DNA from: Lewinellaceae bacterium
GTDB taxonomy: Bacteria; Bacteroidota; Bacteroidia; Chitinophagales; Saprospiraceae
Reading direction: 5' to 3'
Assembly (NCBI GenBank): GCA_016716135.1
Contig: JADJWX010000005.1
Span: forward strand, 372,001-436,000
Length of the DNA: 64,000 nucleotides
Positions 16,372 through 24,467 of the stretch are shown here, one piece after another (the first letter of the stretch is position 1; the number at the start of each line of letters is the position of its first letter). The position numbers and the translations under genes were made by a program. The notes beneath the pieces were generated by a model, which was not told where the DNA came from, did not search any database, and saw nothing but the letters and a program-made list of their open reading frames with translations.

Positions 16372-17496
16372 ATGCAATTTACCCTTCAGCATACCGATTC
16401 AAATGCCCGGGCGGGCCTGGTCGAAACCGCGCACGGACCGATCGAAACACCCATTTTTATGCCGGTGGGTACTGCCGCTACGGTAAAAGCGGTACATCAG
16501 CACGAGTTGAAGGAGGCCATCGGCGCGCAAATTATTCTGGGAAACACCTATCATTTGTACCTGCGGCCCGGGCTCGATATTTTACAACAAGCCGGCGGCC
16601 TGCATCACTTCAACGGCTGGAGCAAACCCATGCTGACCGACAGCGGCGGATACCAGGTGTACTCTCTGGCCCACCGGCGCAAGATCAGGGAAGATGGCGT
16701 CACCTTTCAGAGCCATATCGACGGGTCGCGGCACACCTTCACCCCCGAAGGGGTCATGGATATCCAGCGCCGGATCGGGGCCGACATCATTATGGCATTC
16801 GACGAGTGTACGCCCTACCCCTGCGATTACCGCTACGCGAAAAACTCCCTGGACCTGACGCACCGCTGGCTGGAGCGCTGCATGGAGCGGTTTAATTCCA
16901 CCGATCCAATTTACGGCTACGAACAAACGCTGTTCCCGATTGTGCAAGGCAGCACCTACCCCGACCTGCGCAAACAATCGACCGAAACAATCGCCGCACA
17001 GGGCTGCGCCGGCAACGCTATCGGGGGGCTGTCCGTCGGCGAGCCGATTGAAGACATGTATGCCATGACCGAGTTGGTCACCGAAATCCTGCCGGCCGAC
17101 AAACCCCGCTACCTGATGGGTGTGGGCACGCCGGCAAATATTTTGGAGTGTATTGCCCGGGGCGTGGATATGTTCGACTGTGTGCTGCCGACACGCAATG
17201 CCCGCCATGGCATTCTGTATACCACCGAAGGCATCATCAACATCCGCAATGCCCGTTGGAAAGCCGATTTTGCGCCCATCGATGCCGCCAGTCCTCTGGC
17301 TACCAGCCGGAACCACAGCCGGGCTTACCTCCGGCATTTGTTTGCCAACGAAGAAATTCTGGGCATGCAGCTGGCTTCGTTGCAAAATCTCGGCTTTTAT
17401 CTTTGGCTGGTCGGCGAAGCGCGCCGGCATATTTTGAACAATACATTTTTACCCTGGAAGACAGAAATGGTTGAACAGGTTAGTCGCCGTTTGTAG
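16372..17496 (+). CDS. tgt: tRNA-guanine transglycosylase
   Basis: Tgt swaps guanine-34 in GUN-anticodon tRNAs for preQ1 on the way to queuosine. The 374-residue protein has IETPIFMPVGTAATVKAVHQ, MLTDSGGYQV (first catalytic Asp), IIMAFDECTPYP, and the nucleophile region MFDCVLPTRNARHG. A striking point is the zinc site: where many bacterial Tgts have three cysteines before the SRAYLRHL motif, this one reads PIDAASPLATSRNHSRAYL, so the cysteines are absent while the His in YLRHL remains. I recall reduced or altered zinc sites in other Bacteroidota Tgts, so this may be a lineage trait, and the rest is intact. The start is 1 bp after rodA's stop, so translation is probably coupled. Confidence 0.95.
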   Translation: MQFTLQHTDSNARAGLVETAHGPIETPIFMPVGTAATVKAVHQHELKEAIGAQIILGNTYHLYLRPGLDILQQAGGLHHFNGWSKPMLTDSGGYQVYSLAHRRKIREDGVTFQSHIDGSRHTFTPEGVMDIQRRIGADIIMAFDECTPYPCDYRYAKNSLDLTHRWLERCMERFNSTDPIYGYEQTLFPIVQGSTYPDLRKQSTETIAAQGCAGNAIGGLSVGEPIEDMYAMTELVTEILPADKPRYLMGVGTPANILECIARGVDMFDCVLPTRNARHGILYTTEGIINIRNARWKADFAPIDAASPLATSRNHSRAYLRHLFANEEILGMQLASLQNLGFYLWLVGEARRHILNNTFLPWKTEMVEQVSRRL

Positions 17497-17630
17497 GTAC
17501 ATGGCCTCCCGGGTTGATGTCTTTGAAAAAATAATTTGTACTTTTCAGCATCCAAAAACACCCTTGCACCCGAAGCATAAATTGCCCGGTTGCAAGGGAT
17601 TTCTTTTTAACCAAATAAAAACGCCGGGTG

Positions 17631-18302
17631 ATGTTTAAAAAACTTGTTGACAAAGCCAAGGAAAAACTGGAAGAACAAAATGCCCAACTGCAAAAACTAA
17701 AGGAAAAAGCGACTGAAAAGCTGCATGAGTTGAATGACGACCTCAAAGAAAAAAAAGACCTGGCTGCCGGGAAAATCGGTGAAATGGGCTCCAATATCAA
17801 AGATTTGAAGACCAAAGCAACCGAAAAAATGGAAGAAACCGGCGAGCGTTTGAAAGAGGCCAAACAAAAAGTCAGCACTGAAATCGGGGCAAAGGCAAGC
17901 GACCTGCGCGACATGAAAGACAAGGCCATGGGAAAGCTAACCCTGGAACATTTGCTGCCGGAAGTCCGGACAATTATTTCCGCCAAAGTTGTCCCCTTGC
18001 TGAATATTCAAACCTTTGGAAAAGCCTTGGGCGATGATAAAAAAGAAGCGGTTTTCCGCACGGCGTATGAATTTCTTCCGGCGCCAATCCGGTTGCTGGT
18101 AAATCCGGACACCTTTATCAAGTTTTGCCTTTCGAACAAAGGAAAAATCCTGGATGCCGAAACGGAACAAAAACTGCTGGAAGCACAAGCATCTCATACC
18201 CACTTTTCTGCCGCTGATGAAATCCTCAAATTGAAGGAACTACTCGACTCCGGCGTTTTGACCGAAGATGAATTTGCGAGTTTGAAACAGCAGCTGGTTT
18301 AA
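17631..18302 (+). CDS. Amphipathic-helix protein with C-terminal SHOCT-like domain
   Basis: A 223-residue protein with no signal peptide; unknown function. Residues about 1-95 are a Lys/Glu/Ala-rich helix with loose 11-residue periodicity (KAKEKLEEQNAQLQKLKEKA...), resembling late-embryogenesis-abundant or apolipoprotein-like helices. A mid region (residues about 105-170) is more globular (EAVFRTAYEFLPAPIRLLV). The C-terminus is a SHOCT-type motif, EILKLKELLDSGVLTEDEF. I took the ATG at 17631 over the GTG one codon earlier. It follows tgt after 134 bp and may have its own promoter, though none is clear. Confidence 0.75.
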   Translation: MFKKLVDKAKEKLEEQNAQLQKLKEKATEKLHELNDDLKEKKDLAAGKIGEMGSNIKDLKTKATEKMEETGERLKEAKQKVSTEIGAKASDLRDMKDKAMGKLTLEHLLPEVRTIISAKVVPLLNIQTFGKALGDDKKEAVFRTAYEFLPAPIRLLVNPDTFIKFCLSNKGKILDAETEQKLLEAQASHTHFSAADEILKLKELLDSGVLTEDEFASLKQQLV

Positions 18303-18445
18303 CGAGGCCGGGTAGATTTGTCGGGTTCTTGCCGCAGAGGCAGCGTTTTGGGAGCGAAAGCCCTCTTGCCAAACGGAAACCTTAACGTTAAAGCCAAAAT
18401 ATGCACATCGGGGGCGCGTTTGTTCTTTTATTTTGCCCCGCATAC

Positions 18446-18478
18446 ACTCGTCCGACGACTTCAAGTCGTCGGACGAGT
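18446..18478. repeat. Dispersed palindrome, copy C (no flanking terminal repeats)
   Basis: Perfect 16-bp arms ACTCGTCCGACGACTT and AAGTCGTCGGACGAGT around a single C. It is the same palindrome as at 23141-23173 and 63539-63571, but with a paired G/C substitution in both arms that keeps the stem. It lies in the 358-bp gap between the SHOCT gene and the porP-like gene, which otherwise holds only a promoter. Confidence 0.85.
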
Positions 18479-18563
18479 ACGCACCCGGTGATTATAAAAC
18501 AGTTAAAAATTGATTTTAACCGGCAAAACATTTTGAATGTTTCGCTGCGAATGCTGAAAAACC

Positions 18564-18571
18564 TAACTTTG
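18564..18571 (+). promoter_or_regulatory. TAnnTTTG box for the porP/sprF-like gene
   Basis: TAACTTTG, 89 bp ahead of the ATG at 18661. It lies inside one arm of a small inverted repeat (CCTAACTTT at 18562-18570 with AAAGTTAGG at 18587-18595), so the transcript would start between the arms. Confidence 0.45.
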
Positions 18572-18660
18572 CACACTTTAACAAAAAAAGTTAGGGCGTT
18601 TTTTCTGTCCTGCCTAATATTGTACGCTGTTATCAACCAAACAACATAGTCTGCCTGTCT

Positions 18661-19710
18661 ATGAAAAAAGCTACTTTACACCTTTTTACGCTAAGTCTTG
18701 TGATTCTGATGTCGGCTGTAGTGTTGCCTGCTCAGGATATCCACTTCTCACAGTTCTACATGAGCCCGCTCAACCTCAATCCGGCCATGACCGGGGTGAT
18801 GAACTGTAACCACCGAATTGTCGCCAATTACCGCAACCAGTGGGCCTCCATCCTGAAGCAAAATGCCTACAACACGTATTCCGCTTCGTATGATCAGAAA
18901 CTGGCTGTAGGTCGGTATGACTATTTCGGTTTGGGCGGCACCTTCTGGGGCGACAAAGCCGGCGAATCCGAGTTTGCCACCTTGCAGGCTCGCCTGTCGG
19001 GTTCGTATGCCAAAAAAATGGGCGGGTATCGCCGCAAAGCGCATTACCTGGTGTTTGGCGCCGATTTGGGCGTCAGCCAGCGCAGCATCAACAGCCAGGC
19101 TCTCAAATGGCCGAGCCAGAACGACGGTCAGGGGCGTTATGACCCGACCCAGCCGGGTGAGATCATCGACGACCCGAACTTCCTGTTCCTCGATATGTCG
19201 GCAGGTATCCTGTGGTTCAGCGTTTTTGACGAAGACAACAACTTCTACTTTGGCGGTGCATTCAGCCACCTGAATCGCGCTAACCAGTCGTTTGACAACC
19301 AGGATATTCCGCTGTATAGCAAATTTACATTCCACGCCGGTGGTGAATTTATGGTGGGCAAACGCTTCGGCCTGATTCCGGGTGTGGTTTCGTTTTTCCA
19401 GGGGCCGTCTTTCCAGGTAAATGCCGGAAACTCGTTCAAATTCCTGCTGGGCAACAGCCGCCGCTACCACCAGGCTTTCCAGATTGGCGCCTGGGCTCGC
19501 GTAGCCAATAAGCTTGAAAGTGGTAAACTGGTGGATGCCTTCATTCTCAGTACCCGTTTCGACTACGAGCAATTTACCATTGGATTCAGCTACGATATCA
19601 ACACGTCGAGCCTGTACACTGCTTCGAATGGTAACGGCGCTTTTGAATTTTCGCTGGTATACAAAATCTGCGGCCCCGAACGCCGCGGTGTTTACTGCCC
19701 GAATTTCTAA
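18661..19710 (+). CDS. PorP/SprF-family T9SS-associated outer membrane protein
   Basis: A 349-residue outer-membrane protein. After the signal peptide (...VVLPAQ) it opens with DIHFSQFYMSPLNLNPAMTG, the hallmark of the PorP/SprF family, followed by NYRNQWASI and GLGGTFWGDKAG. Alternating hydrophobic strands run to a C-terminal aromatic region (FEFSLVYKICGPERRGVYCP). Members assist type IX secretion, often paired with a specific surface protein or with the gliding and attachment apparatus; PorP is needed for gingipain secretion in Porphyromonas. It is a solo gene with its own promoter and no large adhesin directly next to it. Many paralogues occur per genome, so no symbol is given. Confidence 0.93.
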   Translation: MKKATLHLFTLSLVILMSAVVLPAQDIHFSQFYMSPLNLNPAMTGVMNCNHRIVANYRNQWASILKQNAYNTYSASYDQKLAVGRYDYFGLGGTFWGDKAGESEFATLQARLSGSYAKKMGGYRRKAHYLVFGADLGVSQRSINSQALKWPSQNDGQGRYDPTQPGEIIDDPNFLFLDMSAGILWFSVFDEDNNFYFGGAFSHLNRANQSFDNQDIPLYSKFTFHAGGEFMVGKRFGLIPGVVSFFQGPSFQVNAGNSFKFLLGNSRRYHQAFQIGAWARVANKLESGKLVDAFILSTRFDYEQFTIGFSYDINTSSLYTASNGNGAFEFSLVYKICGPERRGVYCPNF

Positions 19711-19740
19711 GCATAACTCCGTGTTTTCCCGGAGAAATGA

Positions 19741-19790
19741 TGAAAAAGATTTCCGTAGCTTTGTGCGCTGCGGAAATCTTTTTCATTTTT
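19741..19790 (+). terminator. Perfect 15-bp hairpin after the porP-like gene, with a promoter box in its loop
   Basis: Arms TGAAAAAGATTTCCG (19741-19755) and CGGAAATCTTTTTCA (19771-19785) are exactly complementary and run into a T-rich tract, fitting a terminator 30 bp past the stop. The 15-nt loop contains TAGCTTTG (19756-19763), a consensus -7 box that could start the bactofilin transcript (ATG at 19882). The element may therefore both end one transcript and start the next. Confidence 0.7.
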
Positions 19791-19881
19791 GTTACAGCTA
19801 AAATCTACGTGCACCTTCCGTATAATTTCTCTACCACACCGCACGTTTAACACAATACCTCCATCAAGAAAAATCAATACT

Positions 19882-20346
19882 ATGTTTGGAAATAATAAGA
19901 GCACGGAAGATCCCAAATCCACTGCATCAGCCCCCTCGAATTCGCTAAATACCCTGGTTAAAGGCACTGTTGTGGAAGGATCGTTGAAGTGCGACAGCGA
20001 CCTGCGTGTAGACGGTACTATCAAAGGAAAATTGTCCTGCAAATCAAAAGTTATTATCGGCCCAACCGGAGTTGTTGACGGTGAAATTCGCTGCGAAAAT
20101 GCGGTTATTGAAGGGCAGTTTAAAGGCAAACTGATGGTCCGCGAGTTGCTGAACGTACGCGAAACCGCAGAGGTCGAAGGCGATGTGACGACCAACAAAC
20201 TGCTCGTTCAAAGCGGCGCCAAATTCAACGTGACCTGTAAGATGGAGGCCGGTATCGCCAATGGCTTGGCCAAGGAGGCCGATTTAAAAGCAGATAAAGA
20301 TGCCGCAACCAAACTCGCCGGAGGAAAAGCGGAAATCCGCAATTAA
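19882..20346 (+). CDS. Bactofilin (polymer-forming cytoskeletal protein)
   Basis: Bactofilins self-assemble into filaments that scaffold cell-wall enzymes or organise poles. The 154-residue protein has a disordered Ser/Thr/Asn-rich start (MFGNNKSTEDPKSTASA), a right-handed beta-helix core of about 100 residues with the family's short repeats (GTVVEGSLKCDSDLRVDGTI, GVVDGEIRCENAVIEGQFKG, ETAEVEGDVTTNKL) and a Lys/Ala-rich tail. The start at 19882 is chosen because the upstream residues do not belong to the fold. Its last 47 bases overlap the next gene, which suggests translational coupling with the AtpZ-like protein. Confidence 0.9.
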   Translation: MFGNNKSTEDPKSTASAPSNSLNTLVKGTVVEGSLKCDSDLRVDGTIKGKLSCKSKVIIGPTGVVDGEIRCENAVIEGQFKGKLMVRELLNVRETAEVEGDVTTNKLLVQSGAKFNVTCKMEAGIANGLAKEADLKADKDAATKLAGGKAEIRN

Positions 20347-20524
20347 AGACTGGGCGCGCTACAGCGGCCTTGCTTTCCAATTGCTGGGCGCCTGCCTTGC
20401 CGGTGTGTTTATCGGGCGCTGGCTCGACGCTAAAATGGAACTTGAACGCCCGCTCTGGGCTGTTTTTCTGACGATTTTTTTTATGGTTGCTTCACTGGTT
20501 TCCCTATACCGGCAATTGAAGTAA
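20300..20524 (+). CDS. AtpZ/AtpI-family small membrane protein
   Basis: A 74-residue protein with two membrane helices (GLAFQLLGACLAGVFIG and WAVFLTIFFMVASLVSLY) separated by RWLDAKMELERP. This is the AtpZ/AtpI pattern, where the conserved 'G...G..LD' loop joins two helices. AtpZ-like proteins help assemble or supply metal to the F0F1 ATP synthase and normally precede atpB. Here no ATP synthase genes follow: a strong terminator comes 8 bp after the stop and an unrelated outer-membrane gene comes next. It overlaps the bactofilin gene by 47 bp in another frame, an unusually large overlap. Confidence 0.8.
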   Translation: MPQPNSPEEKRKSAIKDWARYSGLAFQLLGACLAGVFIGRWLDAKMELERPLWAVFLTIFFMVASLVSLYRQLK

Positions 20525-20531
20525 ACCGGCC

Positions 20532-20577
20532 AATACCCTTGAACTTGGCATAGCACAAATTCAAGGGTATTTTTTTG
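20532..20577 (+). terminator. Rho-independent terminator after the bactofilin/AtpZ-like pair
   Basis: Arms AATACCCTTGAA (20532-20543) and TTCAAGGGTATT (20560-20571) form a perfect 12-bp stem followed by a run of T. Confidence 0.9.
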
Positions 20578-20696
20578 TCAAAACTCAACGCCCCTTTTCC
20601 CCTAAAAAAGACCATTCGTCCAAGAATTTTTGCCCAATGAATTGTTGTGTTGACTTTGCGGCGCATTTGAATTCAAAAACAAACCACGCCTCCTGT

Positions 20697-23108
20697 ATGA
20701 AACAACTTTGTCTCTCCCTTGCCTTCTTCTCCCTTACGTCGCTTTCTCTTATTGCTCAAATTACCGTTAGCGGAACGGTAACCGACGACAACAACCAACC
20801 CGTCGGTTTTGCCAGTGTAGCGCTTATTTCCTCCCTGGATTCCCAATTAGTAAAAGGCGCTCTGAGTGCGGAATCCGGCGCATTTGCCATCAACGAAGTA
20901 GGCCCCGGCACGTACCGCCTTTTGGTCAACATGCTTGGCTTTGAAACGCAGTACACGGAGCCGTTTACCATCACTGCCGAAAGTAAAAACGTTAGCGCCG
21001 ACATTAATCTAAAGCCCTCCGACAATGTGCTGGGCGAAGCCCTCATCACCGCTAAACGGCCGCTTTTCGAACAAAAAGCCGACCGCCTGATCATGAACGT
21101 GGCGAACAGCCCGATAGCCAGCGGGGGTACGGCACTGGAAGTTTTGCAAAAAATGCCGGGCGTACTGGTCGTCCAGGAACGCGTTACCCTTGCCGGCAAC
21201 CAAAACGTCGCCATCTGGATCGACGGCAAACCTTCCCAGTACACCGACATGAACGCCGTGCTGCGCGATATGCCCGGCGACCAGATCGACCGCGTGGAAC
21301 TCATTACCCAGCCCGGCGCCCGATTTGACGCTTCCGGTGGCTCTATCATCAACATTGTACTCAAACGCAACGCCAACCTTGGCTTTACCGGCACAGCAGC
21401 CATGACTGCCGGCGGTAGTATCTATGACCAAACCGAGGCCGGCTCCGACGACCGGAACTACTACCGGCTCAACCCTTCCCTCAACCTGAATTATCGGAAA
21501 GGCCAGTGGAATCTGTTCGGCTCGTACAGTTACTTTGACCGCACTTCATTTCATATTATTAATGTCGACCGTTTTATTGGACAAGAGCTGTACTCTCAAA
21601 CGGGTTACACGCCTGATTTTACGACTTCTCATAACTACCGAATCGGCGCCGATTTTTTTGCAACAAACAAAACTACGGTCGGCGTGTTGTTTCGCGGCTT
21701 CACCCGCTCCAACGAAGGGCGGGGGCGCAACGTTACCGATGTAACTGATTGGGAAGGCACCCAGCAATTCGGGTCGTTCACTACCCTCAACAACACGGTT
21801 TCCGATCGAAATAATTTTTTGACCAACCTCAACGTCAAACACGAATTTGAACCCGGAACCGAACACAGCCTCAACTTCGATCTGGACTACAGCCAGTACG
21901 ATTTCAGCAACATCAGCTACCTGAATATTTTCCAAAACGAACCCGGCAGTACAGAATCCCTTTCTGAGCAGGACGTTCAGCAGCCAATCAAATTGTATGT
22001 CGGCAAACTGGACTACACCCTGCCCATCGACTCCACGTTTAAAGTGGAGACCGGCGCCAAATCCAGCTTTGCGCGCATCGACAACGACCTGAAATTCCTG
22101 CGCAGCGGGGTGCTTGACCAAAATTTATCCAACGCCTTTTTATACGAGGAAAACATCAATGCCGGCTACGTCAACCTGTCGAAAAAACTGGGCAAGCTCG
22201 ACCTCAACGGCGGTTTGCGTGCCGAACAAACCGTGGTAAGCGGGAAAACGCAGGGCCAGCAGGTGCTCGACCGCAACTACCTCCAATGGTTCCCCAGTGC
22301 CAGTGCCCTGTACCATATCGGCGAACACTTCGGCCTGCAAGGCGCATACAGCCGCCGGGTAAACCGGCCGGGTTTCCAGGAACAAAATCCGTTTGCCTTT
22401 TTTATCGACTCGCTCACGTATACGCAGGGGAATCCTCAGTTGCGGCCCGAGGTTTCCAACAACGGCCAATTCACTGTTACTTATGACAATCAGCCGTTTA
22501 TCCGGATTTCCTACCAAAAAACAAAGGATGTGATCATCGAAAATGCCCCGAGGCTGGAAGGCACCCGCACCTTCACCACTGCCGAAAATCTGGCACAGTA
22601 CGAGCGCTGGGCATTTGAACTAAATTTCCCGATCAAGTTCAAAAATATTATCGATGGCTATGGCGGTAACCAGTTCATTCGGAATTCTTACGACGCCGAA
22701 TACCTCGACCAGCGATACAATCGCAGCAAATGGAACTGGCTGGCTTACGGCCAAATTAATGTTAACCTGCCCGCCGACTTTAAACTCGAGCTCAGCGGCT
22801 GGTACCTGACGCCCTTCCTGGAAGAATTCTTCGAAATCCAAGCCATCGGCGGTCTGAGTTTCGGCGCCTCCAAAACTTTCTGGAACGATCGCGGCCGCCT
22901 CTCGCTTTCCATCAACGATATTTTATACACGCAGCCGACGACAGTTCTGGTCGATTTTGACGACGTGCTGGTCAATTTTTACGAACGTTTCGACTCCCGC
23001 AACGCCCGGCTGACGTTCAGCTACCGCTTTGGCAACACCGAGCTGAAAAGCGCCCGCCGGCGGAGTACCGGGTCGGAGAACGAGAGCTCGCGGGTGAAAG
23101 TGGAGTGA
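20697..23108 (+). CDS. Outer membrane beta-barrel receptor-like protein (TonB-dependent-receptor-like)
   Basis: An 803-residue outer-membrane protein. Signal peptide (...TSLSLIAQ), then an N-terminal carboxypeptidase-regulatory-like domain (residues about 20-105; ITVSGTVTDDNNQPVGFASV), a plug-like domain (about 125-240; LEVLQKMPGVLVVQERVTLA and DQIDRVELITQPGARFDASG) and a large beta barrel (AYSRRVNRPGFQEQNPF...). This is the outer-membrane beta-barrel family that resembles TonB-dependent receptors without a canonical TonB box. Members move unknown substrates, often oligopeptides. I use the ATG at 20697; the longer start adds a non-signal leader. It is monocistronic, ending 5 bp before a dispersed repeat unit. 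Confidence 0.9.
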   Translation: MKQLCLSLAFFSLTSLSLIAQITVSGTVTDDNNQPVGFASVALISSLDSQLVKGALSAESGAFAINEVGPGTYRLLVNMLGFETQYTEPFTITAESKNVSADINLKPSDNVLGEALITAKRPLFEQKADRLIMNVANSPIASGGTALEVLQKMPGVLVVQERVTLAGNQNVAIWIDGKPSQYTDMNAVLRDMPGDQIDRVELITQPGARFDASGGSIINIVLKRNANLGFTGTAAMTAGGSIYDQTEAGSDDRNYYRLNPSLNLNYRKGQWNLFGSYSYFDRTSFHIINVDRFIGQELYSQTGYTPDFTTSHNYRIGADFFATNKTTVGVLFRGFTRSNEGRGRNVTDVTDWEGTQQFGSFTTLNNTVSDRNNFLTNLNVKHEFEPGTEHSLNFDLDYSQYDFSNISYLNIFQNEPGSTESLSEQDVQQPIKLYVGKLDYTLPIDSTFKVETGAKSSFARIDNDLKFLRSGVLDQNLSNAFLYEENINAGYVNLSKKLGKLDLNGGLRAEQTVVSGKTQGQQVLDRNYLQWFPSASALYHIGEHFGLQGAYSRRVNRPGFQEQNPFAFFIDSLTYTQGNPQLRPEVSNNGQFTVTYDNQPFIRISYQKTKDVIIENAPRLEGTRTFTTAENLAQYERWAFELNFPIKFKNIIDGYGGNQFIRNSYDAEYLDQRYNRSKWNWLAYGQINVNLPADFKLELSGWYLTPFLEEFFEIQAIGGLSFGASKTFWNDRGRLSLSINDILYTQPTTVLVDFDDVLVNFYERFDSRNARLTFSYRFGNTELKSARRRSTGSENESSRVKVE

Positions 23109-23112
23109 TATT

Positions 23113-23236
23113 TTTCACCACGGAGACAGGGAGAGGGCCTACTCGTCCTACGACTTCAAGTCGTAGGACGAGTACTCACGTGGCCTGGCAAACATACGAG
23201 GACACGGAGTTAGGTCTACCTGCCTCCGCGGTGAAA
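23113..23236. repeat. Dispersed repeat unit, copy A (terminal inverted repeats plus central palindrome)
   Basis: A 124-bp unit bounded by TTTCACCACGGAG (23113-23125) and CTCCGCGGTGAAA (23224-23236), which are inverted repeats with one mismatch. Inside is a palindrome with 16-bp arms ACTCGTCCTACGACTT at 23141-23156 and its complement at 23158-23173 around one C. Further in, CAAACATACG is shared with copy B at 63502-63652. It begins 4 bp after the receptor gene's stop. Confidence 0.85.
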
Positions 23237-23271
23237 GCATATTCTTAATCGGGCGCCCTCGTGGTTCTTTT

Positions 23272-23481
23272 TTATTTTTTAGAAACCGCGCTTTCCAGTT
23301 TCCCCAAATCCTTGTCTTTCAGGTTGTATGAAATGCCGGTGTAGGTCGTGTATACCAGATCGCCGGTTTGGGAATTATAGACCGACACATATTTATCGGT
23401 GCTGCTTTTTATATAGACGAGGTAATAGAAAGGCTCTGTTTCTTCTATGATTTTTCTATTCAACTCGGCATTGCTGATCAA
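23272..23481 (-). CDS. C-terminal piece of a frameshifted exported protein
   Basis: Continuation of the gene starting at 24260. In this frame the sequence reads back to about 23516 as DLLSDYKLPYKLISNAELNR and then ...EETEPFYYLVYIKSSTDKYV to the stop at 23272. It joins the upstream piece if one A is added to the AAAA run (TTTT at 23515-23518 on the plus strand). The apparent ATG-like start at 23481 is therefore not a real start. Confidence 0.6.
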   Translation of the reverse strand: MISNAELNRKIIEETEPFYYLVYIKSSTDKYVSVYNSQTGDLVYTTYTGISYNLKDKDLGKLESAVSKK

Positions 23482-23504
23482 TTTGTACGGCAGTTTGTAA
23501 TCGC

Positions 23505-24260
23505 TCAGCAGATCTTTTCGTCGTGCCGTTTCGACTCGTCGCCATTGAATTTATTGAATTTGATCAGCACATAATCCGGCACGTACAGGGTTTCCTTTTT
23601 CAGTTTCTTGATCTGCTTTTCATCTGTTTCAGATTTAAACAACCATCGCTTTTCCCCTTTTTCCAGCAAGCGCATCAGGAGCTGAATATCATTTTTTAAA
23701 TAACCCGGGCCCCAGTTATAAATATGCCCGCCACCGTCGTAGTCGGATTGATAAATATTTTCTGGCTTGGCCAACGTTTCAAAATCGGTGTATAGTTCAA
23801 TCCGGCCGATAATCTTTTTCACACTGTCCGGCAGTTCGTCTTTTTTCTTTTTCCGGTTTTTCCATTTTTCCAACACTTTCGGGTCCGTTACCCACAATTC
23901 ATAATACAGGTGGGTATTTTCAAAACTCAAGCCCGGGCGCTGGCCACCCCCTGCGCTCATTCGCATGAAGGTGCTCGTTGTGGTATACCCACCAATGGTG
24001 AAAAAGGAGGCATCGTCTGAAACGTACTTCAAAATGTCGTCATAGAGAATAAACTCAATCTTGGAGAACGTCCAGTATTTTCTGAAAATCTCCTTGTACG
24101 GTTGCGCTACTTCGGACGCGGTGTCTTTCATGGCAATGTAGGTGACGCTCTTTTTCAGGCGTTCAATTTCGTTGACGTTGTCGATGGAAATTTGGCCGGA
24201 AGTTTCAAGGGCAAACAGGAAACAGAGAAATGCGGGTAAAAAAAATCGGAATTTGGACAT
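23505..24260 (-). CDS. Exported protein of unknown function, N-terminal piece (frameshifted)
   Basis: A signal peptide (FRFFLPAFLCFLFALETSGQ) and a basic/aromatic mature region (EIFRKYWTFSKIEFILYDDI; MSAGGGQRPGLSFENTHLYY) end prematurely at ...DEKIC. A one-base insertion in the A-run at 23515-23518 restores a frame that continues to 23272, giving about 330 residues. I recognise no family. The 'ELWVTDP...' and 'IGRIELYTDFETL' segments recur in small secreted Bacteroidota proteins but without assigned function. Single gene on the minus strand, facing the receptor gene. Confidence 0.65.
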   Translation of the reverse strand: MSKFRFFLPAFLCFLFALETSGQISIDNVNEIERLKKSVTYIAMKDTASEVAQPYKEIFRKYWTFSKIEFILYDDILKYVSDDASFFTIGGYTTTSTFMRMSAGGGQRPGLSFENTHLYYELWVTDPKVLEKWKNRKKKKDELPDSVKKIIGRIELYTDFETLAKPENIYQSDYDGGGHIYNWGPGYLKNDIQLLMRLLEKGEKRWLFKSETDEKQIKKLKKETLYVPDYVLIKFNKFNGDESKRHDEKIC

Positions 24261-24322
24261 GGTTGTGTGGTTTAAATTTTTATTGAAAATCAGTTTAGGT
24301 TTAGGTGGAACAAAATAGTCAT

Positions 24323-24364
24323 AAAAAACAACCCCGCAACCGCCATTTTCAGGCAGTTGCAGGG
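24323..24364 (-). terminator. Terminator of the 1977-residue LRR gene
   Basis: Arms at 24332-24344 and 24352-24364 form a 13-bp stem (two wobble pairs) around a short loop, followed on the minus strand by TTGTTTTTTA. It lies 104 bp past the stop at 24468. Confidence 0.75.
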
Positions 24365-24467
24365 AGCGCTTTCATTTCGTTTTTCACCTCAACTCACTGC
24401 TTCATAAATTTTGTTGTTGCCCGCACGGTTCCGCCGTTGGTCACTTGCAGGTAGTACAGGTCGTTTT

